Shown piece by piece: positions 41,393 to 53,394 of a stretch of 64,000 nt of DNA; position 1 is the stretch's first letter; every line of letters starts with the position of its first letter. A program made the position numbers and the translations under genes. This stretch comes from Megamerina dolium (Eukaryota > Arthropoda > Insecta > Diptera > Megamerinidae), in contig OY978525.1 of the NCBI GenBank assembly GCA_963854835.1, forward strand, positions 45,450,938 to 45,514,937. The letters are read 5' to 3'. The notes under the pieces are model-generated. The model did not search any database. It saw only the letters and a list, made by a program, of their open reading frames with translations, and was not told the origin of the DNA.

Positions 41393-43318
41393 GAAATTTT
41401 CCAGAAATTGACACCATTCGCTCGCAGAGAGAATAATATATGAAAAAGTACGAGAAAGCAAAACCAGCAAAATCCTGCAAGTTTCACGAACAGCTGATAT
41501 TCCACTAAGTAAATTGCAATTGTTCGTTTATATGTATATTTCCTTTGTTTGTGATCAGCTGTTTTTCTAACTTTCAAGTTTCTATAAATACAAATTTACC
41601 CAGTGAAAATTCCCCTTAAACTGAAATGTCATTTTTCTCTCTCAGTTTCCCCTATTTTGCAAGTTTTTGGAGTACGAGAACGCAAAAACTAGGTCCGTTC
41701 GCTACTTTACTAGTAAAATTTCTCTATCAACACGATTCAAGAGCGTAAGAAAATCTTCTCTAAAAAATGAGAACAAATTGAAAAAGTACGCGAACGGAAA
41801 ACTTGTAAGATTTACTAATAATTTCCAAACTCCTTCAGTTATGTCACTTGCCCTGCTTGCCCTTCAGGTCGCGGTGCTTCATAGCCTTAATAATAATATA
41901 TGTCACTTGCCAGTAAGAACAGCTGTTTTTTCTATGTTACGAATTCTTACTAGTAGAAATATTACCAGTAAAAATTTGCAAGAATTATCACAGAGAAGAA
42001 ATAATTTGCTCTCCCAATGGTTTTGGGAGAGCTTTAATGGTTTTTGGCGTACGCGAACACATTTCCAGTAAGAAATAGTCAAATTTATAATAATTTGTAA
42101 AAACTATTACGTACGCGGACGGACCTACTGTGATAGTTTGTAATAACTTTTGATGACTTGGAGTGTTCTCGTACACTTTTAATAATATACGTATGACATA
42201 TGATATAATATAGTATAATTAAGTGATTCATATAAGATTCCCTAAAGTCATATGTAATAACTTCAGTTTGAACGAAAATATCAAACATGTGAACAGCTCA
42301 CAATAATTGCGTTCGATAACACAAAAATTTGTAATAGTTTTTAATAATTTTTGAGAGTAGGCATTCAATAACGACAAAAAATTATCCATCAATCAAAAAT
42401 TGAGAGAGCAAAGTGAGTTTGTTGTTTGTATGCAGCCAGCAAAAATTATCTATCACGAAAACATGATCTGAAAGCACATGATTGCAATTTTTGTAAAGAA
42501 ACAAATTTATTTTTTGTGGAATCTGGTATTTTGTGCGCTTCTGCTTCTATCTTATCTCGAGTTAGCCAATTTGCAAACAATCAAAACCGATAAAATGAAA
42601 GATTTGATGACAAAATCGCGAGTATATAAGTCTATTTATTGTAAATCAGTGCAAGTTACTATTTTGAATGTTGCCAATTTCTACACAAACTCGGCTGGTT
42701 TACCTTCTATAGCTTTTTCCAAGGGATGGCAAATTTTCTGTTCGTTTACTTTCTTGCTTTTTCTTCCCTGTGAGAGAGAATTTTCGATTATAGTATGTTT
42801 ACACTCATATCTAGTTTTTTTGATTTCCCATATAGAATTACTTCCACCATAATCTAGGATTTTGTGTAAATCCCAATAACTTTGTAGGATTTTTCTCTAT
42901 GCAATTCTGCTTTTTATCGATTATTTCGTGAAAAGGTGATTTGACGTTGGATTTTGACAGCTAACAATCCCTTTAGAAATAAATCTTAAACGGGTATATA
43001 GATTTTCGTAATCTAGTTGTGGTAATATCTATGTCTAAACATACTATTACGTCCTTAATTTTTATTGTTGGCTGGTGATGGCTAATTTTGTTATCAAACG
43101 CAACTAATATCGCCATCATAATTGTATGTGATACTTCAATACATAGTCAGCTGGTTTTTTTCTTCTTATTCGGTCATTGGAATCTTAAATAAAAAATGCC
43201 AACAGACAGTGAAAAAACGAAAATAATAACTGCTTTGTGCAAAAAAAAGCATTGGATTTACTCAATATTGTATCAAGCCAATATTTATAATTTTATAGTA
43301 TGAGGGGCTTCTGTATTA
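41393..43318. other. Intron sequence, nothing firmly recognised
   Basis: Recurrent short phrases such as ccagtaaaaatt, ttactagta and gtacg(c/a)gaacg suggest an old, unclassified repeat around 41640-42180. A 124-codon + frame at 42478-42852 is Leu/Phe/Ile-rich but has no family resemblance and may be chance. Confidence 0.4.
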
Positions 43319-43721
43319 TGTTTTTTTATTTTGTAAACGTTTAATTCTACTCAAGTCAACCCTGTTCGATCACTGGATCTGTCAATAATAAATGCAACAC
43401 TTATTTTATACAAATTATATACAACAACAATTTATTTAATCGAGACTTCTATTTACAATCGCTCTTTACTGAACTTGCTACTTTAACTTGCTATCGTGTG
43501 ATATTACCTCTATCACTTTCTGACAAAATCGCTCTATTTATACTTTGTGGAAACACTCCAGAATATTTTTTATCGTTATCTTGTTTATCTTTCTTTCTTG
43601 TTGTCTTCTTCTAGTTATCGCCTATTCTTTTTTTTTTTTTTTTTTGAATTCGTTTCGATGCTACCATTATTCGTGCTATTCACAATTAGTGATGAATAAT
43701 CAATCATCGATACTCGTTACA
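43319..43721 (-). repeat. Gypsy 3' LTR
   Basis: Degraded start tgtttttttattttgtaaac, then caaccctgttcgatcactgg and cgctctatttatactttgtg, ending atactcgttaca. Confidence 0.8.
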
Positions 43722-43794
43722 TTGCTTTCCTCCTATCCTTGTTCAACCCGAACAAGTTTCTATGTTTTCCCTTGATATGGCGCAAGTCGTTCCA

Positions 43795-44160
43795 AGTCCT
43801 ACGTAAGATCTTTGGACCTATTTGCGTTGGTGACGAGTATCGAGTAAGGTACAATCTTGAGCTGTATGCCGACACCGACATAGTAAAGCTCATTAAAATT
43901 CAGCGACTGCGCTGGCTAGGTCATGTCAAGCGAATGGAAGAACACGCTCAGGCTGCGGTGTTATATTCGGAATCAGCTGGTGGACGACGCAGAATAGAAT
44001 ATTTGAATAACTTCCGATGGAAAGGCCAAGTACTGGAGAACTTGTCAGCGCTTAGAATTTCTAACTGGCGCCAACTGGTAAGGAAATAGCTGGTTGGCAA
44101 AGCATGCTAGATTCGGCCTAAATCGATTTTCGGTTGTAATGACCACATAAGAATGTAAGT
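43795..44160 (+). pseudogene. RTE-type LINE 3' fragment inside the gypsy
   Basis: Encodes VLRKIFGPICVGDEYRVRYN, LIKIQRLRWLGHVKRMEEHA and LENLSALRISNWRQL, then ggttgtaatgaccacataag and a short tail gaatgtaagtaag. Only the last ~120 codons are present. ttccaag occurs just left (43786) and right (44165), a possible target duplication. It keeps the LG pair, so it is not from the lineage of the 10622 and 47930 copies. Confidence 0.85.
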
Positions 44161-44459
44161 AAGTATTCCAAGCACGTTGAATACGATACACCACGTCATA
44201 TCTTTTTTATTATCCCATATGGACCTTCCCAATGAATCTGTAGCTTAGGAACCTTTTTTTCGTTGTGGATTATAAAGCATTACAAGCTTTCTTTCATAGA
44301 ACCCTTTTGAATTTGCTCTTAAATCATACTTGGCCTTCATCTTATGGCTTAACATTTGCGATCGCTCTTTGATGAAGTAATGTACTTATCCAACTATTAT
44401 CGTTTCTCGCTAGTGTAATATCCTTCCATTGTTCTCGTTGGTGTTGCTAGTCCAAATTT

Positions 44460-45335
44460 CAAATCAACTGGCAGTCTTAAATCGTTTCCAAAAATGGCTA
44501 TTGCTGATGTAGTGGCCGTCGTATTATATTGAGCGCATCAATATAAAATGAGAAACATTGGTATATGTACATCCCAGTCTTTTTGGTATTTATCTACGGC
44601 CTTTTTCAGATATTCCTCCGCCATTACATCCGAGTACTCCAAAACGAGTAATCCATTGGTTGACGAATACACCGGTAATTGTAATAGCTTCTTGATTTGG
44701 AATGGGGTATACTACAGGCCATATACATGGTTCAGCTATATCCATAGCAATTCGTTCCACCTACAGTACATTCCCTCGACTTTTCTTAGTAGGACCTTTG
44801 GCCATTGCACATTGCTTGCAGTTCTGATTCCAATCAGCGATATGAATATTGCACCCAACCCAATAAAATCGTTTCTTTTCTTCTTTTTATTTGATTCCCA
44901 AATGCCCTTCACTGGAAGCATTGTGATATTCAGCTCTCACTTTATTTATTATTGGCTTGGGTACTACTAGAATATCATTAGTGATTTTTCCATCTTCACT
45001 TTCCCATGCTCGGAATAAACATCCATCTCGTAAGTGAAAGCTTTGCCACTGCGCCCAGTATGCCTTTGCTATTGGACTCTCATTAGCCATATCTTGCCAA
45101 TCTGGACGTACTGCTCCTTGTATTCCCTAAGCTTTACGAGATCTGAGTCATTCCACTGATTTTCTTGCACTCGTTCGGTGGTCCATGACTCCTTCGGTAA
45201 GATACTCGTAAGTGGTATGTCGACAATGTGCTCCTTGCTTTCCACAATGTTTACATTCCATTTTGCAACTACGACGAGAGAGAGCATCCGAATTGTTGTG
45301 ATATCCTTCTTTACGATGCTCGATTGTAACTGCAA
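44460..45335 (-). pseudogene. Gypsy integrase, heavily decayed
   Basis: 45090-44887 carries ILVVPKPIINKVRAEYHNAS and SEGHLGIK, the N-terminal zinc region; 44870-44790 has a Cys pair with MAKGPTKKSRG. The core is mostly lost through deletions between 44740 and 44640. 45335-45069 upstream is the RNase H-integrase linker, with the frame kept for 88 codons. Confidence 0.7.
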
Positions 45336-45578
45336 CCGTTCAATCTAGCGCGCCAATTGTCCTCCTGGATTTTTAAATTGTAATAACCACCTTAGCGCTG
45401 CGTGATCATTACGTATATGAAATGACGTACAAATACGTATGGAAGTACTTTACACATTCGAGTATCGCGAGCAACTATCTTCGAATCGCACAGTAGTTTT
45501 TTTCTGGCTTCGACAGGATTATTCTATTGTATGCTATTTCTTTTTTTTGCCCAACTATGAGCTGGGAGAGCACACCAC

Positions 45579-45611
45579 CTAATACTGGGCCGAAAAAAGG
45601 CCCAGTATTAG
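45579..45611. repeat. Perfect 13-bp hairpin at a deletion joint
   Basis: ctaatactgggcc (45579-45591), loop gaaaaaa, ggcccagtattag (45599-45611). In the sister gypsy (14045-14125) the flanking text is collinear without the hairpin and about 60 bp longer. Confidence 0.92.
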
Positions 45612-46390
45612 CGGTTTGGTTTGTTCTCTCTTGTTAGCTCGTGCAGACTGCTGGCGATGTTTTCAAATCGAAGAACAAATCGCCTATAGTAGGTGCACAA
45701 GCCTAGGAAGCTTCTTAACTCGTGAAGATTTACCGGAATATGCCATCCTTGTACTGCTGCTACTTTCTCCTCGTCGGTATGTACCACTACTGTTGTTACT
45801 TTATGACCAATATATTTAACTTCTCATCTGACAAGTGGACACTTCTTCGGCTTTAGTTTAAACCCTGCTGGTTGTTTACGCGCGAATACTTCTTACAACT
45901 CTTCCAGGTGGTCGTTAAAATCTTTTCCCATAACGATAATGTCGTCGAGCTACACAAAGCACGTTTTTCAGTGTAGTCCTCTGAGTACACGCTTCATCAA
46001 ACGTTCGAAGCTTGCCGGTGCATTGCTAAGTCAAATGGCATCGGTGTAAATTGCCATAGACCATCACCTATACTGAAAGCTATTTTCTCTTTGTCCTCCT
46101 CACCAAGTTCCACTTACCAGTACCACTTTGCAGATCAAGAGTTGAAAACCACTTCGCACCAGATAGCGTGTCCAGAGTGTCATCGATTCTTGGCAGTGGA
46201 TAGTTGTTTTTTTCGTGATATCGTGGTTCTTGATACATTGGTCTAGAATCACCGGTGTCAATGTGATGTTTCGCGATGGTTGTTCGTCTAGCAGTTTTTC
46301 CATTTGATGAAAAGATTGAACTATACTTCTCCAATAGGTGTAAGCCTTTTTCAAAATCTGTTTGGTAAACACATCTGCCTATTCTTACAT
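45612..46390 (-). pseudogene. Gypsy reverse transcriptase, decayed
   Basis: 46334-46080: KHHIDTGDSRPMYQEPRYHE, then NYPLPRIDDTLDTLSGAKWF and STLDLQSG, the first RT blocks including the catalytic Asp of FSTLDL. Further down (46079-45790) are traces of the block with the second catalytic pair (atcgttatgggaaaagattt on minus) and of LRRFCTYYRRF-type thumb text. At least one internal deletion and several frameshifts. Confidence 0.75.
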
Positions 46391-46617
46391 CTGTGCTTTT
46401 AATTCCGCTCTAACAGTTCCCGATCTTCCACTCTTCACCGACGAACCCTTTTCGCAGTCTATTACGGCAGTAACTTCCTGGCAATAATCACCATTCCTTT
46501 CTTCACAACTGTAGATGTATTCGTTAGCTTTAATATTCGCACCGGTACCATTCCATTTTCTTTAGTTCGACTAGCGGCCCACAAAGTTTTTATTTGTTAT
46601 TTCTTTGTCCGCTTCCA

Positions 46618-47012
46618 CTATCCACAACTTGCCTGTCCCATCATCCATGATTTTGCTGGAACCTCTTGGCATTGACATGCCAGTATCCGTTTTATGTTTC
46701 CACTACGCTTATAACCGATGTTCAATGGTATCACGATATTTGCATAGCGTAGTATCCGTTGATTTAAATCTAACGTAAACCTATTGTCAATCATAAAAAC
46801 AACACCAATTATTACGTCATCGATGATGTCGGCCACAATGAATTCATGTTCCACGTGTAATTTCTAGTCGATTTGCGTTTCTTTATGTTGCCCAGAATTT
46901 GTGCATCCTCACCCGTTGCTGTACGCAATTTTATTCCCATTAAAGGCTCAAACCTCTTTACCAAATCGCTCTTGATTATAGAATGTGATGCACTAGTATC
47001 CAGGGTTAACAT
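46618..47012 (-). pseudogene. Gypsy protease
   Basis: 47012-46812 begins MLTLDTSASHSIIKSDLVKR; the retropepsin active-site triplet D-T/S-G is altered to DTS. 46854-46618 continues as EHEFIVADIIDDVIIGVVFM and RFTLDLNQRILRY. The two parts are one frame apart. Upstream sequence is cut by the LINE at about 47025. Confidence 0.78.
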
Positions 47013-47029
47013 GAACTATGTACTGTTCC

Positions 47030-47929
47030 TTTTACAAACAGAGTAAAGTTGAACCTTGGTATAATAACTGTTAAAGGAACCAATATAAGTTATTCCGACG
47101 AAGTCAAATACCTAGATTTACTGAATATATACAATGATGGTTAGACTGTACTGACTAACTCTTGTATGGTGGGCAAAAACCACACAAGAACTACTTACAA
47201 ACTTTCAAAAGGGAAGCTTGTTTGGCAATCACGGGGGCAATGCGTAACTGCCCTACCACTGCTATCGAAGCAACAATAGGATTATCTCTCTTACATATCT
47301 GTATAAAAAAATATGCTGCTAGAAGAGCATTGAAGATACAAATCTTGTCTTGACAGGAAGTCTTTGACTTTGGTCATATGAGTATTTGAAAAAACATACA
47401 TCATCAAAAGATTATCTGTTCATTAACAGACTTAATGATTACGAAACGACAATTTGATCGTAAATTTATGATTATCATCTCAGACCGTGATGAATGGGAC
47501 TTAGGAGGACCTTGAGTCGATCCTAGAAGTCTGAAGTGGTTCACAGATGGGTCAAAAACAGACTCGGTCGGTGTGGGATTCTACGGACCCAACACCAAAA
47601 TTTCAGAACCAATGAGCAGATGGCCTATCTTCTTTCAGGCTGAGATTCAAGCAATTTAAATCTGCGCAATGATAAATCTGAAAAGAGGCATCAAGGGTGC
47701 ACATATTACTACCATTCACATAGACAAGCTGCATTGCAAGCACTAGATTCATATTCTATGGAATCGAAACTAGTCGAAGAATGCTTCAACAACCTGCAAT
47801 CTCTAGATACAATGAATAAGATTGCACTTGCTTGGGTTCCTGGTCATTCAGGGATCGAAGGTAATGAAATTGCTGATGAATTAGCCAGGGTTGGTTCATC
47901 AGCAAACCTCATAGGCCCAGAGCCATACT
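47030..47929 (+). pseudogene. LINE RT thumb and RNase H
   Basis: Thumb: YSDEVKYLDL, then WWAKTTQ-like text and CLAITGAMRNCPTTAIEATI (47216-47275). RNase H: WFTDGSKTDSVGVGFYGPN (first catalytic Asp), FFQAEIQAI (catalytic Glu), a damaged third site, and 47734-47925 IALAWVPGHSGIEGNEIADE, which holds the last catalytic residues. RNase H removes the RNA template strand during target-primed synthesis; LINEs of the R1/LOA/I groups carry it. Several frameshifts and stops, for example TAA at 47659. Confidence 0.78.
47914..47929. repeat. 16-bp target duplication of the RTE (left copy)
   Basis: ggcccagagccatact here and at 51306-51321. Confidence 0.93.
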
Positions 47930-47965
47930 TACTTACTTATGTGGCCATAACAACCGAATATCGAT

Positions 47966-49893
47966 TTAGGCCGAAAATAACATGCTTCGCCAGCCATCTC
48001 TGTTCTTCGCTAGCTGGCGCCAGTTAGAAATTCCAAGCGCCGTCAGGTTCTCCAGTACTTGGTCTTTCCACCGGAGGTTTGGTCTTCCTCTTTTGCGTCG
48101 TCCTCCAGCGGGTTCCGAATATAACACCTTCTTAGCTGGAGCGTGTTCTTCCATTCGCTCGACATGCCAGCGCAGCCGCTGGATTTTGATGCGCTTTACT
48201 ATGTCAATATCGGCATACAGCTCGTACAGCTCATGGTTGTACCTTATTCGGTACTCGCCACCAACGCAAATAGGTCCAAAGATCTTGCGTAGGACTTTTC
48301 TCTCGAAAACTCCAAGTATTCGCTCATCCGAGGTGGAAATTGTCCAGGCTTCAGCGCCATATGTTAGAACAGGCATGATGAGAGACTTGTAGAGTGTAGT
48401 TTTCGTTCTTCGAGAGAGGGCTCGACTTCTCAATTGCTTACTCAGCCCAAAGTAACACCTGTTAGCAAGAGTTATCCTACGCATGATCTCCAAGCTGACG
48501 TCATTACTGCTGTTAATGCTGGTTCCAAGATAGACAAAGTCCCTTACTACTTCAAAAGCGTAGTTGTCAACAGTGACGTGCTGTCCAAGACGCCGGGACT
48601 CTTTGTTTGTTGACACTAGATACTTCGTCTTGCCCTCGTTCACCGTGAGACCCATCCGACGCGACTCTTTTTCCAACTCTGAGAATGCTGCACTGACTGC
48701 TCGCGTGTTCATGCCGATTATGTCAATATCGTCGGCATACGCTAACAGCATGACACTTTTGTTGAAGATAGTGCCATTATGTCGTAGATCAGCAGCTCGT
48801 ATTATTTTCTCCATAATAAGATTGAAGAAGTCGCACGATAACGAATCACCTTGTCTGAAACACCGTTCGGTATTAAACGGTGCGGAGAGGTCCTTCCCAA
48901 TTTTCACTGCACAACGGGAGCTATGCAGTGTCATTCTACAAAGTCGAATGAGCTTTGCAGGAATACCGAACTCAGACATTGTTGCGTAGAGGTAATCCCT
49001 TACCGGACTGTCGAAAGCGGCTTTATAATCAACAAATAGGTGGTGTGTGTCGATCTGTTTTTCTTGGGTCTTCTCCAGGATTTGGCGTAGTGTGAAAATC
49101 TGGTCGATTTACCAGGTCTGAAGCCACACTGATAAGGTCCAATCAGATTGCTGAGAATAGGCTTCAACCTTTCACACAGTACGCTCGATAAAACCTTGTA
49201 TGCGATGCTCAGGAGACTTATTCCACGGTAGTTGGCGCAAATCGTGGGGTCTCCTTTTTTATGTACAGGACAGAGAACACTGAGCCTCCAATCATCAGGC
49301 ATGCTTTCATCCGACCATATTCTGCTTATGAGCTGGTGCATGCGGGTGAGCAGCCCATCGCCTCCGGTCTTAAACAACTCGGCAGGCAGGCCATCAGCAC
49401 CTGCAGCTTTGTTGTTCTTCAGCCTTAAAATGGCCGTTTCAACCTCGTCATAGTCGGGTGGTGGAACATCAACACCATCATCTGTAATTGGGGTTATCGG
49501 GCAATCTCCTCCACTGGCGGAATTGTTCGTAGCATCGCCATTCAGTAACGTGGAGAAGTGTTCCCTCCATAGGCTCAGTACACTCTGGACATCTGTAACC
49601 AGATTCCCATTTCCATCACGACAAGAAGAGGCTCCGGGATTTAAACCTCCACTCAGGCGCTTGATATTTTCGAGGAATTTTCGAGTCTCATTCTTGTCAG
49701 TACACATCTCTATCTCCTCACACTCGCGTCTTTCCAACTCCCTCTTCTTGCGCCTGAAAAGACGTGTCTCTGCACTCCTTTTCTCTCTGTACCGCTCCTT
49801 AACTCGGTCGCATTGCGCCTGCTCGCAGGGTTTTTCTGTAGGCGGCGTCTTTCTCTGTGGTAGCGTCGCGACACTCCTGATCATACCACTCAT
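47966..49893 (-). pseudogene. RTE reverse transcriptase, one frameshift
   Basis: 49893-49000: a basic linker, RLKNNKAAGADGLPAELFKT, LCPVHKKGDPTICANYRGIS, LIGPYQCGFRPGKST, then the frame is lost to a 7-nt deletion near 49108 relative to the 4077-6362 copy. 48979-47966 (337 aa): MSEFGIPAKLIRLCRMTL, RQGDSLSCDFFNLIME, VMLLAYADDIDIIGMN (catalytic YADD), thumb, and the C-terminal region with RLRWHVERMEEHAPAKK and GGRRKRGRPNLRWKDQVLEN. Apart from this frameshift the domain looks sound. The 7-nt and a 6-nt deletion are shared with the copy at 10622-11902. Confidence 0.9.
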
Positions 49894-50126
49894 TCCTCAG
49901 AGGCCGGTAGTAACCGATTACCTCCTCGGCAGCATTAGTCATGGAGTGGGATATATGTGTCCACCGTGCGCATGTATCATCAAGTGGGGGAGTGTTCTGC
50001 ATAAGCAGATCCAATAGTCGAGTGGAAAATGCATCTGCTGTCTCTGGTGATCGCAGCTTACTGACGTCGAGCTTTCTCTGTGTGGGACTTCTCTTGTTAT
50101 TTGCGACACATAGGCGTGTGCGCACC

Positions 50127-50921
50127 TTAGCTGCAACAAGGTAGTGAGTGATCCGAGTCGATGTTGGCACCACGGATCGATTTCCCGTCCATCACACTGG
50201 AAGCATGCCTTCCGTCAATCACCACATGATCATTTTGGTTTCTTGTACGTTGATCTGGAGACAGCCATGTCGCTTTGTGGATGTCGAGATGCTGGAATCT
50301 GGTACCACCAATTACCATGTTTCGTGCTGCGGCGAAGTCAATCAGCCTCATTCCGTTATCGGAGGTGTTCTGATGGAGGCTGAATTTTCCGACAGTTGGA
50401 CCAAAGGTACCTTCCTTGCCCACCCTGGCATTAAAGTCGCCAAGCACGATTTTGATATCGTGGCGGGGGCAGCGGTCATAAACTTCTTCGAGGCGCTGAA
50501 AGAAGCTCTCCTTGGTCACATTGTCCTTCTCATCCGTCGGAGCCTGGGCACATATAAGCCTGATGTTGAAAAATTTTGCCTTGATGCGGATTGTGGCCAG
50601 CCGTTCGTTCACAGGCGTGAACTGTGAGACAAGATGTCGTAGTCTCTTGCTGACCAAAAATGCACATCCTAATTCGTGCCTTTCAGCATGGCAACTGTAG
50701 TAGATGTCACAGGACGCTCCTTTGGAGCAGCCCTGTCCTGTCCATCGCATTTCCTGGAGAACGGTGATGTCAGCTCTGTATTTTTCGAGGACATCAACCA
50801 GCTGGATAGAGGCACCCTCCCTATAAAGGGACCGGACATTCCAGGTGCATATCCGTAAATCATTGTCCTTTTTTCGTTTGCGGGGGTCATCAACAAAAGT
50901 GGTAGTCCTTATCCGAGGCAT
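50127..50921 (-). CDS. RTE endonuclease domain (APE type)
   Basis: 264 codons from ATG at 50921. Motifs: LRICTWNVRSL (metal-binding Asn), DITVLQEMRWTGQG (Glu), the SCDIYYSCHAERHELGCAFL region, HDIKIVLGDFNARVGKEG (Asp/Asn of the active site), ATWLSPDQRTRNQNDHVVID and the final SDH in NIDSDHSL. These are the conserved positions of apurinic-like endonucleases that nick the chromosomal target. Proteins of this kind are often labelled craniofacial development protein 2-like in insect annotations. The frame is intact through the whole domain and then shifts in the linker (50173-49799). Confidence 0.88.
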   Translation of the reverse strand: MPRIRTTTFVDDPRKRKKDNDLRICTWNVRSLYREGASIQLVDVLEKYRADITVLQEMRWTGQGCSKGASCDIYYSCHAERHELGCAFLVSKRLRHLVSQFTPVNERLATIRIKAKFFNIRLICAQAPTDEKDNVTKESFFQRLEEVYDRCPRHDIKIVLGDFNARVGKEGTFGPTVGKFSLHQNTSDNGMRLIDFAAARNMVIGGTRFQHLDIHKATWLSPDQRTRNQNDHVVIDGRHASSVMDGKSIRGANIDSDHSLPCCS

Positions 50922-51321
50922 AGTTTTTTTTCATTGGAGGGGTATTTTATGTGGCGGGTCCCAAACCCAACGCACAACCTCTAACCGAGGAGATTTTCGC
51001 CACTCACTTCAGCCGCCTCCCAGCGGGTGCCAGGAAGACGTTGCCCGTTGGTCGCCACATGGAGGGCCCCCATTAATAATAATAATGAAAGCGCCGTCAC
51101 ATAGTAAGCAGAGCAAGCTATATGACTACCCCTCATTAACAAATAAAGGTATCATCACATAGCGCTCAGATCAAACTACATGACAGCCAGTGAGTTGACT
51201 TGCGATGAGTTCAACAAGGATTGCGCTAGCCCCACCCGGTTGAGGCAGTTAGACACGTTACCTTGCGAAAACACCACCAGACCACCCACCACCACCAGAC
51301 AGTATGGCCCAGAGCCATACT

Positions 51322-51741
51322 GTGTTATAAACTGGGCGGAGGCTAAATGAAAAATAAATAACTGGGAACATAACCTTAGGGTATCACACTGGAAAGAAAT
51401 ACAACAACTTCGCCAAACCAAACGATTGGTAAGGTATTTTACCTACAACAAGGAACTGCGCAATATGTGCAAAGTAGATATTAGGAAAATAGTACGTTTT
51501 CTTTCAGGTCACTACTACCTGAAATACCATCCCACCGAATTACACATACACTTTGGACATGGAGTACCGGCTCTGCCTAGAAGAGGATGAAACCACAGAA
51601 CAGTTATTGTGTAACTGTATTGCGTTGGCAAAAACAAGGGTGAACATATTTCATCGTGATTATTTGGACCCGTTAGTAATAAAAAATGCCTCTCCTTGGG
51701 ACATTCTAAACTTCATCCGCAAGGCGGAAAAGATACTGTAA
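51322..51741 (+). pseudogene. LINE C-terminal region after RNase H
   Basis: Reads INNWEHNLRVSHWKEIQQLR, VDIRKIVRFLSGHYYLKYH and, after a frameshift near 51545, YRLCLEEDETTEQLLCNCIA with ASPWDILNFIRKAEKIL. The C-x-x-(E)5-T-x-x-H/Q-LLCxC block is the zinc-like knuckle found at the end of such LINEs. Resumes where 47929 stops. Confidence 0.75.
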
Positions 51742-52069
51742 GGACATGGGTGTCAGTTACTTCCTTTCTTTAGACTAGGAACATTTTGGTAGATAAGGAC
51801 CTGATGACATAAATTACAACTAAACCGATAGGGCATAGTAGATAGTACAATTGTGATCAAGTGGATGACAATAATTTAAATGTATTGTGACACAAAAGCT
51901 TTATTATTTCGCAGTGTCGGCAACCTACTACAGTAAATTATTATTACTATTTTTTTATCCAGTTTACCATCAATAGTCAAGCTGCTTGACACACACTGTA
52001 GTTGTGAAATGTGAATGATGGGGTAACCCACTGTTGGAGTCAGATCACGCCCCGCTGAACTGACTCAAT

Positions 52070-52950
52070 TTAGTTTAACGATTGTTTTGGGTTAGTGGAG
52101 CGATCGCTGTTCACCTTATTCTCTTTCTTTTGTCCTCCTGGAGAATTCGATCTTGATAGCTTTCGTCGCAGCCGGCAATCACGCGCCATTTGTCCTGGTT
52201 TGTCGCAAATGAAACACTTACCAGTAAATTTGTTTTCGCGTCGACCTGTTGTTCTTGCTTCAGGCTGCACTACTAACTTGAATGCCTGACGCACTGGTTG
52301 GTTGACGAGTTGGTGTACTCGTGCCATTGGTCGACACATCAAACTAGCGGTTTAATTCGCCAAAGCGCTACTGACTGTTTTGGCATATGTACTCCTGGGT
52401 GATATGACCAGTGCACACTTAGTCTCTCCGCCGCGTATACAATCTATGAAAGCCTAAATTTTTACTTTTTCGATGAATTCTTCCAAATTACCAGAGAAAG
52501 CAAGATGATATAAGCGCTCAATGTCGCAAGCGAAATCCTCTCATTACTCCGATGCACTCGCGATCATAATTCCACTCGATGCAATTAACTCTTATATTCA
52601 TATTCATATTTTCGCTGGAGTATGTCCATCAGTGATTGACAGCTATCACGATCTTTCTCTGGAACCACCTTTAACACTTCGGAAGCATTACCTTGTAATG
52701 CCACTATTAAGGCAGCAGTCTTGTCGCTATCATCCCATTGATTCTTCGAAGCTGTTGTCTCGAATTGAAGCTTAAAGATATTGAATGGCGTGCTTCCGTC
52801 AAATGCTGATGGTTTTAGTTTGATTGTTCTTGAATCTCTAATCACTGATGTGGCTGGTCCATTTATTTCTAGTTGATTGAGTTCGTGCTGTAATTTCTCG
52901 AACTTATCTTCCCAGTCGTCGACATGTTCCTTCAGCTTATCATCCAACTC
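52070..52950 (-). pseudogene. Gypsy gag
   Basis: 52947-52585 (120 aa): the coiled-coil start DKLKEHVDDWEDKFEKLQHE, then LKPSAFDGSTPFNIFKLQFE and AALIVALQGNASEVLKVVP, the capsid region of gypsy gags. 52342-52070: nucleocapsid with the zinc knuckle CFICDKPGQMARDC, where the histidine of CX2CX4HX4C is replaced by Gln. Further 5' coiled-coil text reaches about 53260. Gag forms the particle. The lost His and internal stops indicate a dead copy. Confidence 0.82.
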
Positions 52951-53394
52951 ATCTACGTGTCCTTTCAGCTCTGTGATTTTGTCATTAATAGCTCCGGAAA
53001 TTTCCTAAAATCTGAGTTCAATTCCTTTTTGTAGATTTTCGATGACGTGTTCTTGGCGAGCCGAACCTTCTTGAATTTCCACTAATAATGCCCTCTTGGA
53101 GTGCCGAATGTTGTTTGGAATTCCCGATAACTTTTTCATGGCGAGCAGAATGTTCTTGAAAATGTAAGTCAATGCGAGACGCATTTTCTTGTAGCTGTTG
53201 TTACTGCTGTTGCGTCATGGTTTTCATAAATTCCATGAGTTGACCATTCCTCAAAGAACTCATGTTCTTCTACATTAATACTCTTAGCTTGCCTTAGCCT
53301 CACCAGCAGTTCCGCTTTTACACCTGATGACGATAGTCCCCTTTTTGTTGGTATATTTTCACTATCTTAACAGAATCTCATTTCTGGCACCAAT

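Larger units (their letters stand above)
47930..51305 (-). mobile_element. RTE-type LINE, near full length (3376 bp)
   Basis: Minus strand from 51305 to the (TAAG)n tail at 47930, inside a 16-bp target duplication. Order: 5' leader (51305-50922), endonuclease (50921-50127), linker, RT. Total length and two-domain content fit RTE/BovB-like elements. It is frame-broken in the linker and in the RT. Confidence 0.92.
47025..51960 (+). mobile_element. LINE with RNase H domain, 3' part, interrupted by an RTE
   Basis: Plus-strand element inserted in the gypsy. 47025-47350 is RT thumb, 47490-47929 RNase H, then a 3.4-kb RTE, then 51322-51741 the C-terminal region and a 3' UTR to about 51960 ending in a TTA/T-rich tail. 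The 5' half (endonuclease and RT palm) is missing. Confidence 0.78.

Noticed and set aside
42478..42852. A 124-codon secreted or membrane protein
   Set aside because: The frame is rich in Leu, Phe and Ile as expected from AT-rich DNA, has no family resemblance, and lies between decayed repeats. No splice or promoter evidence.
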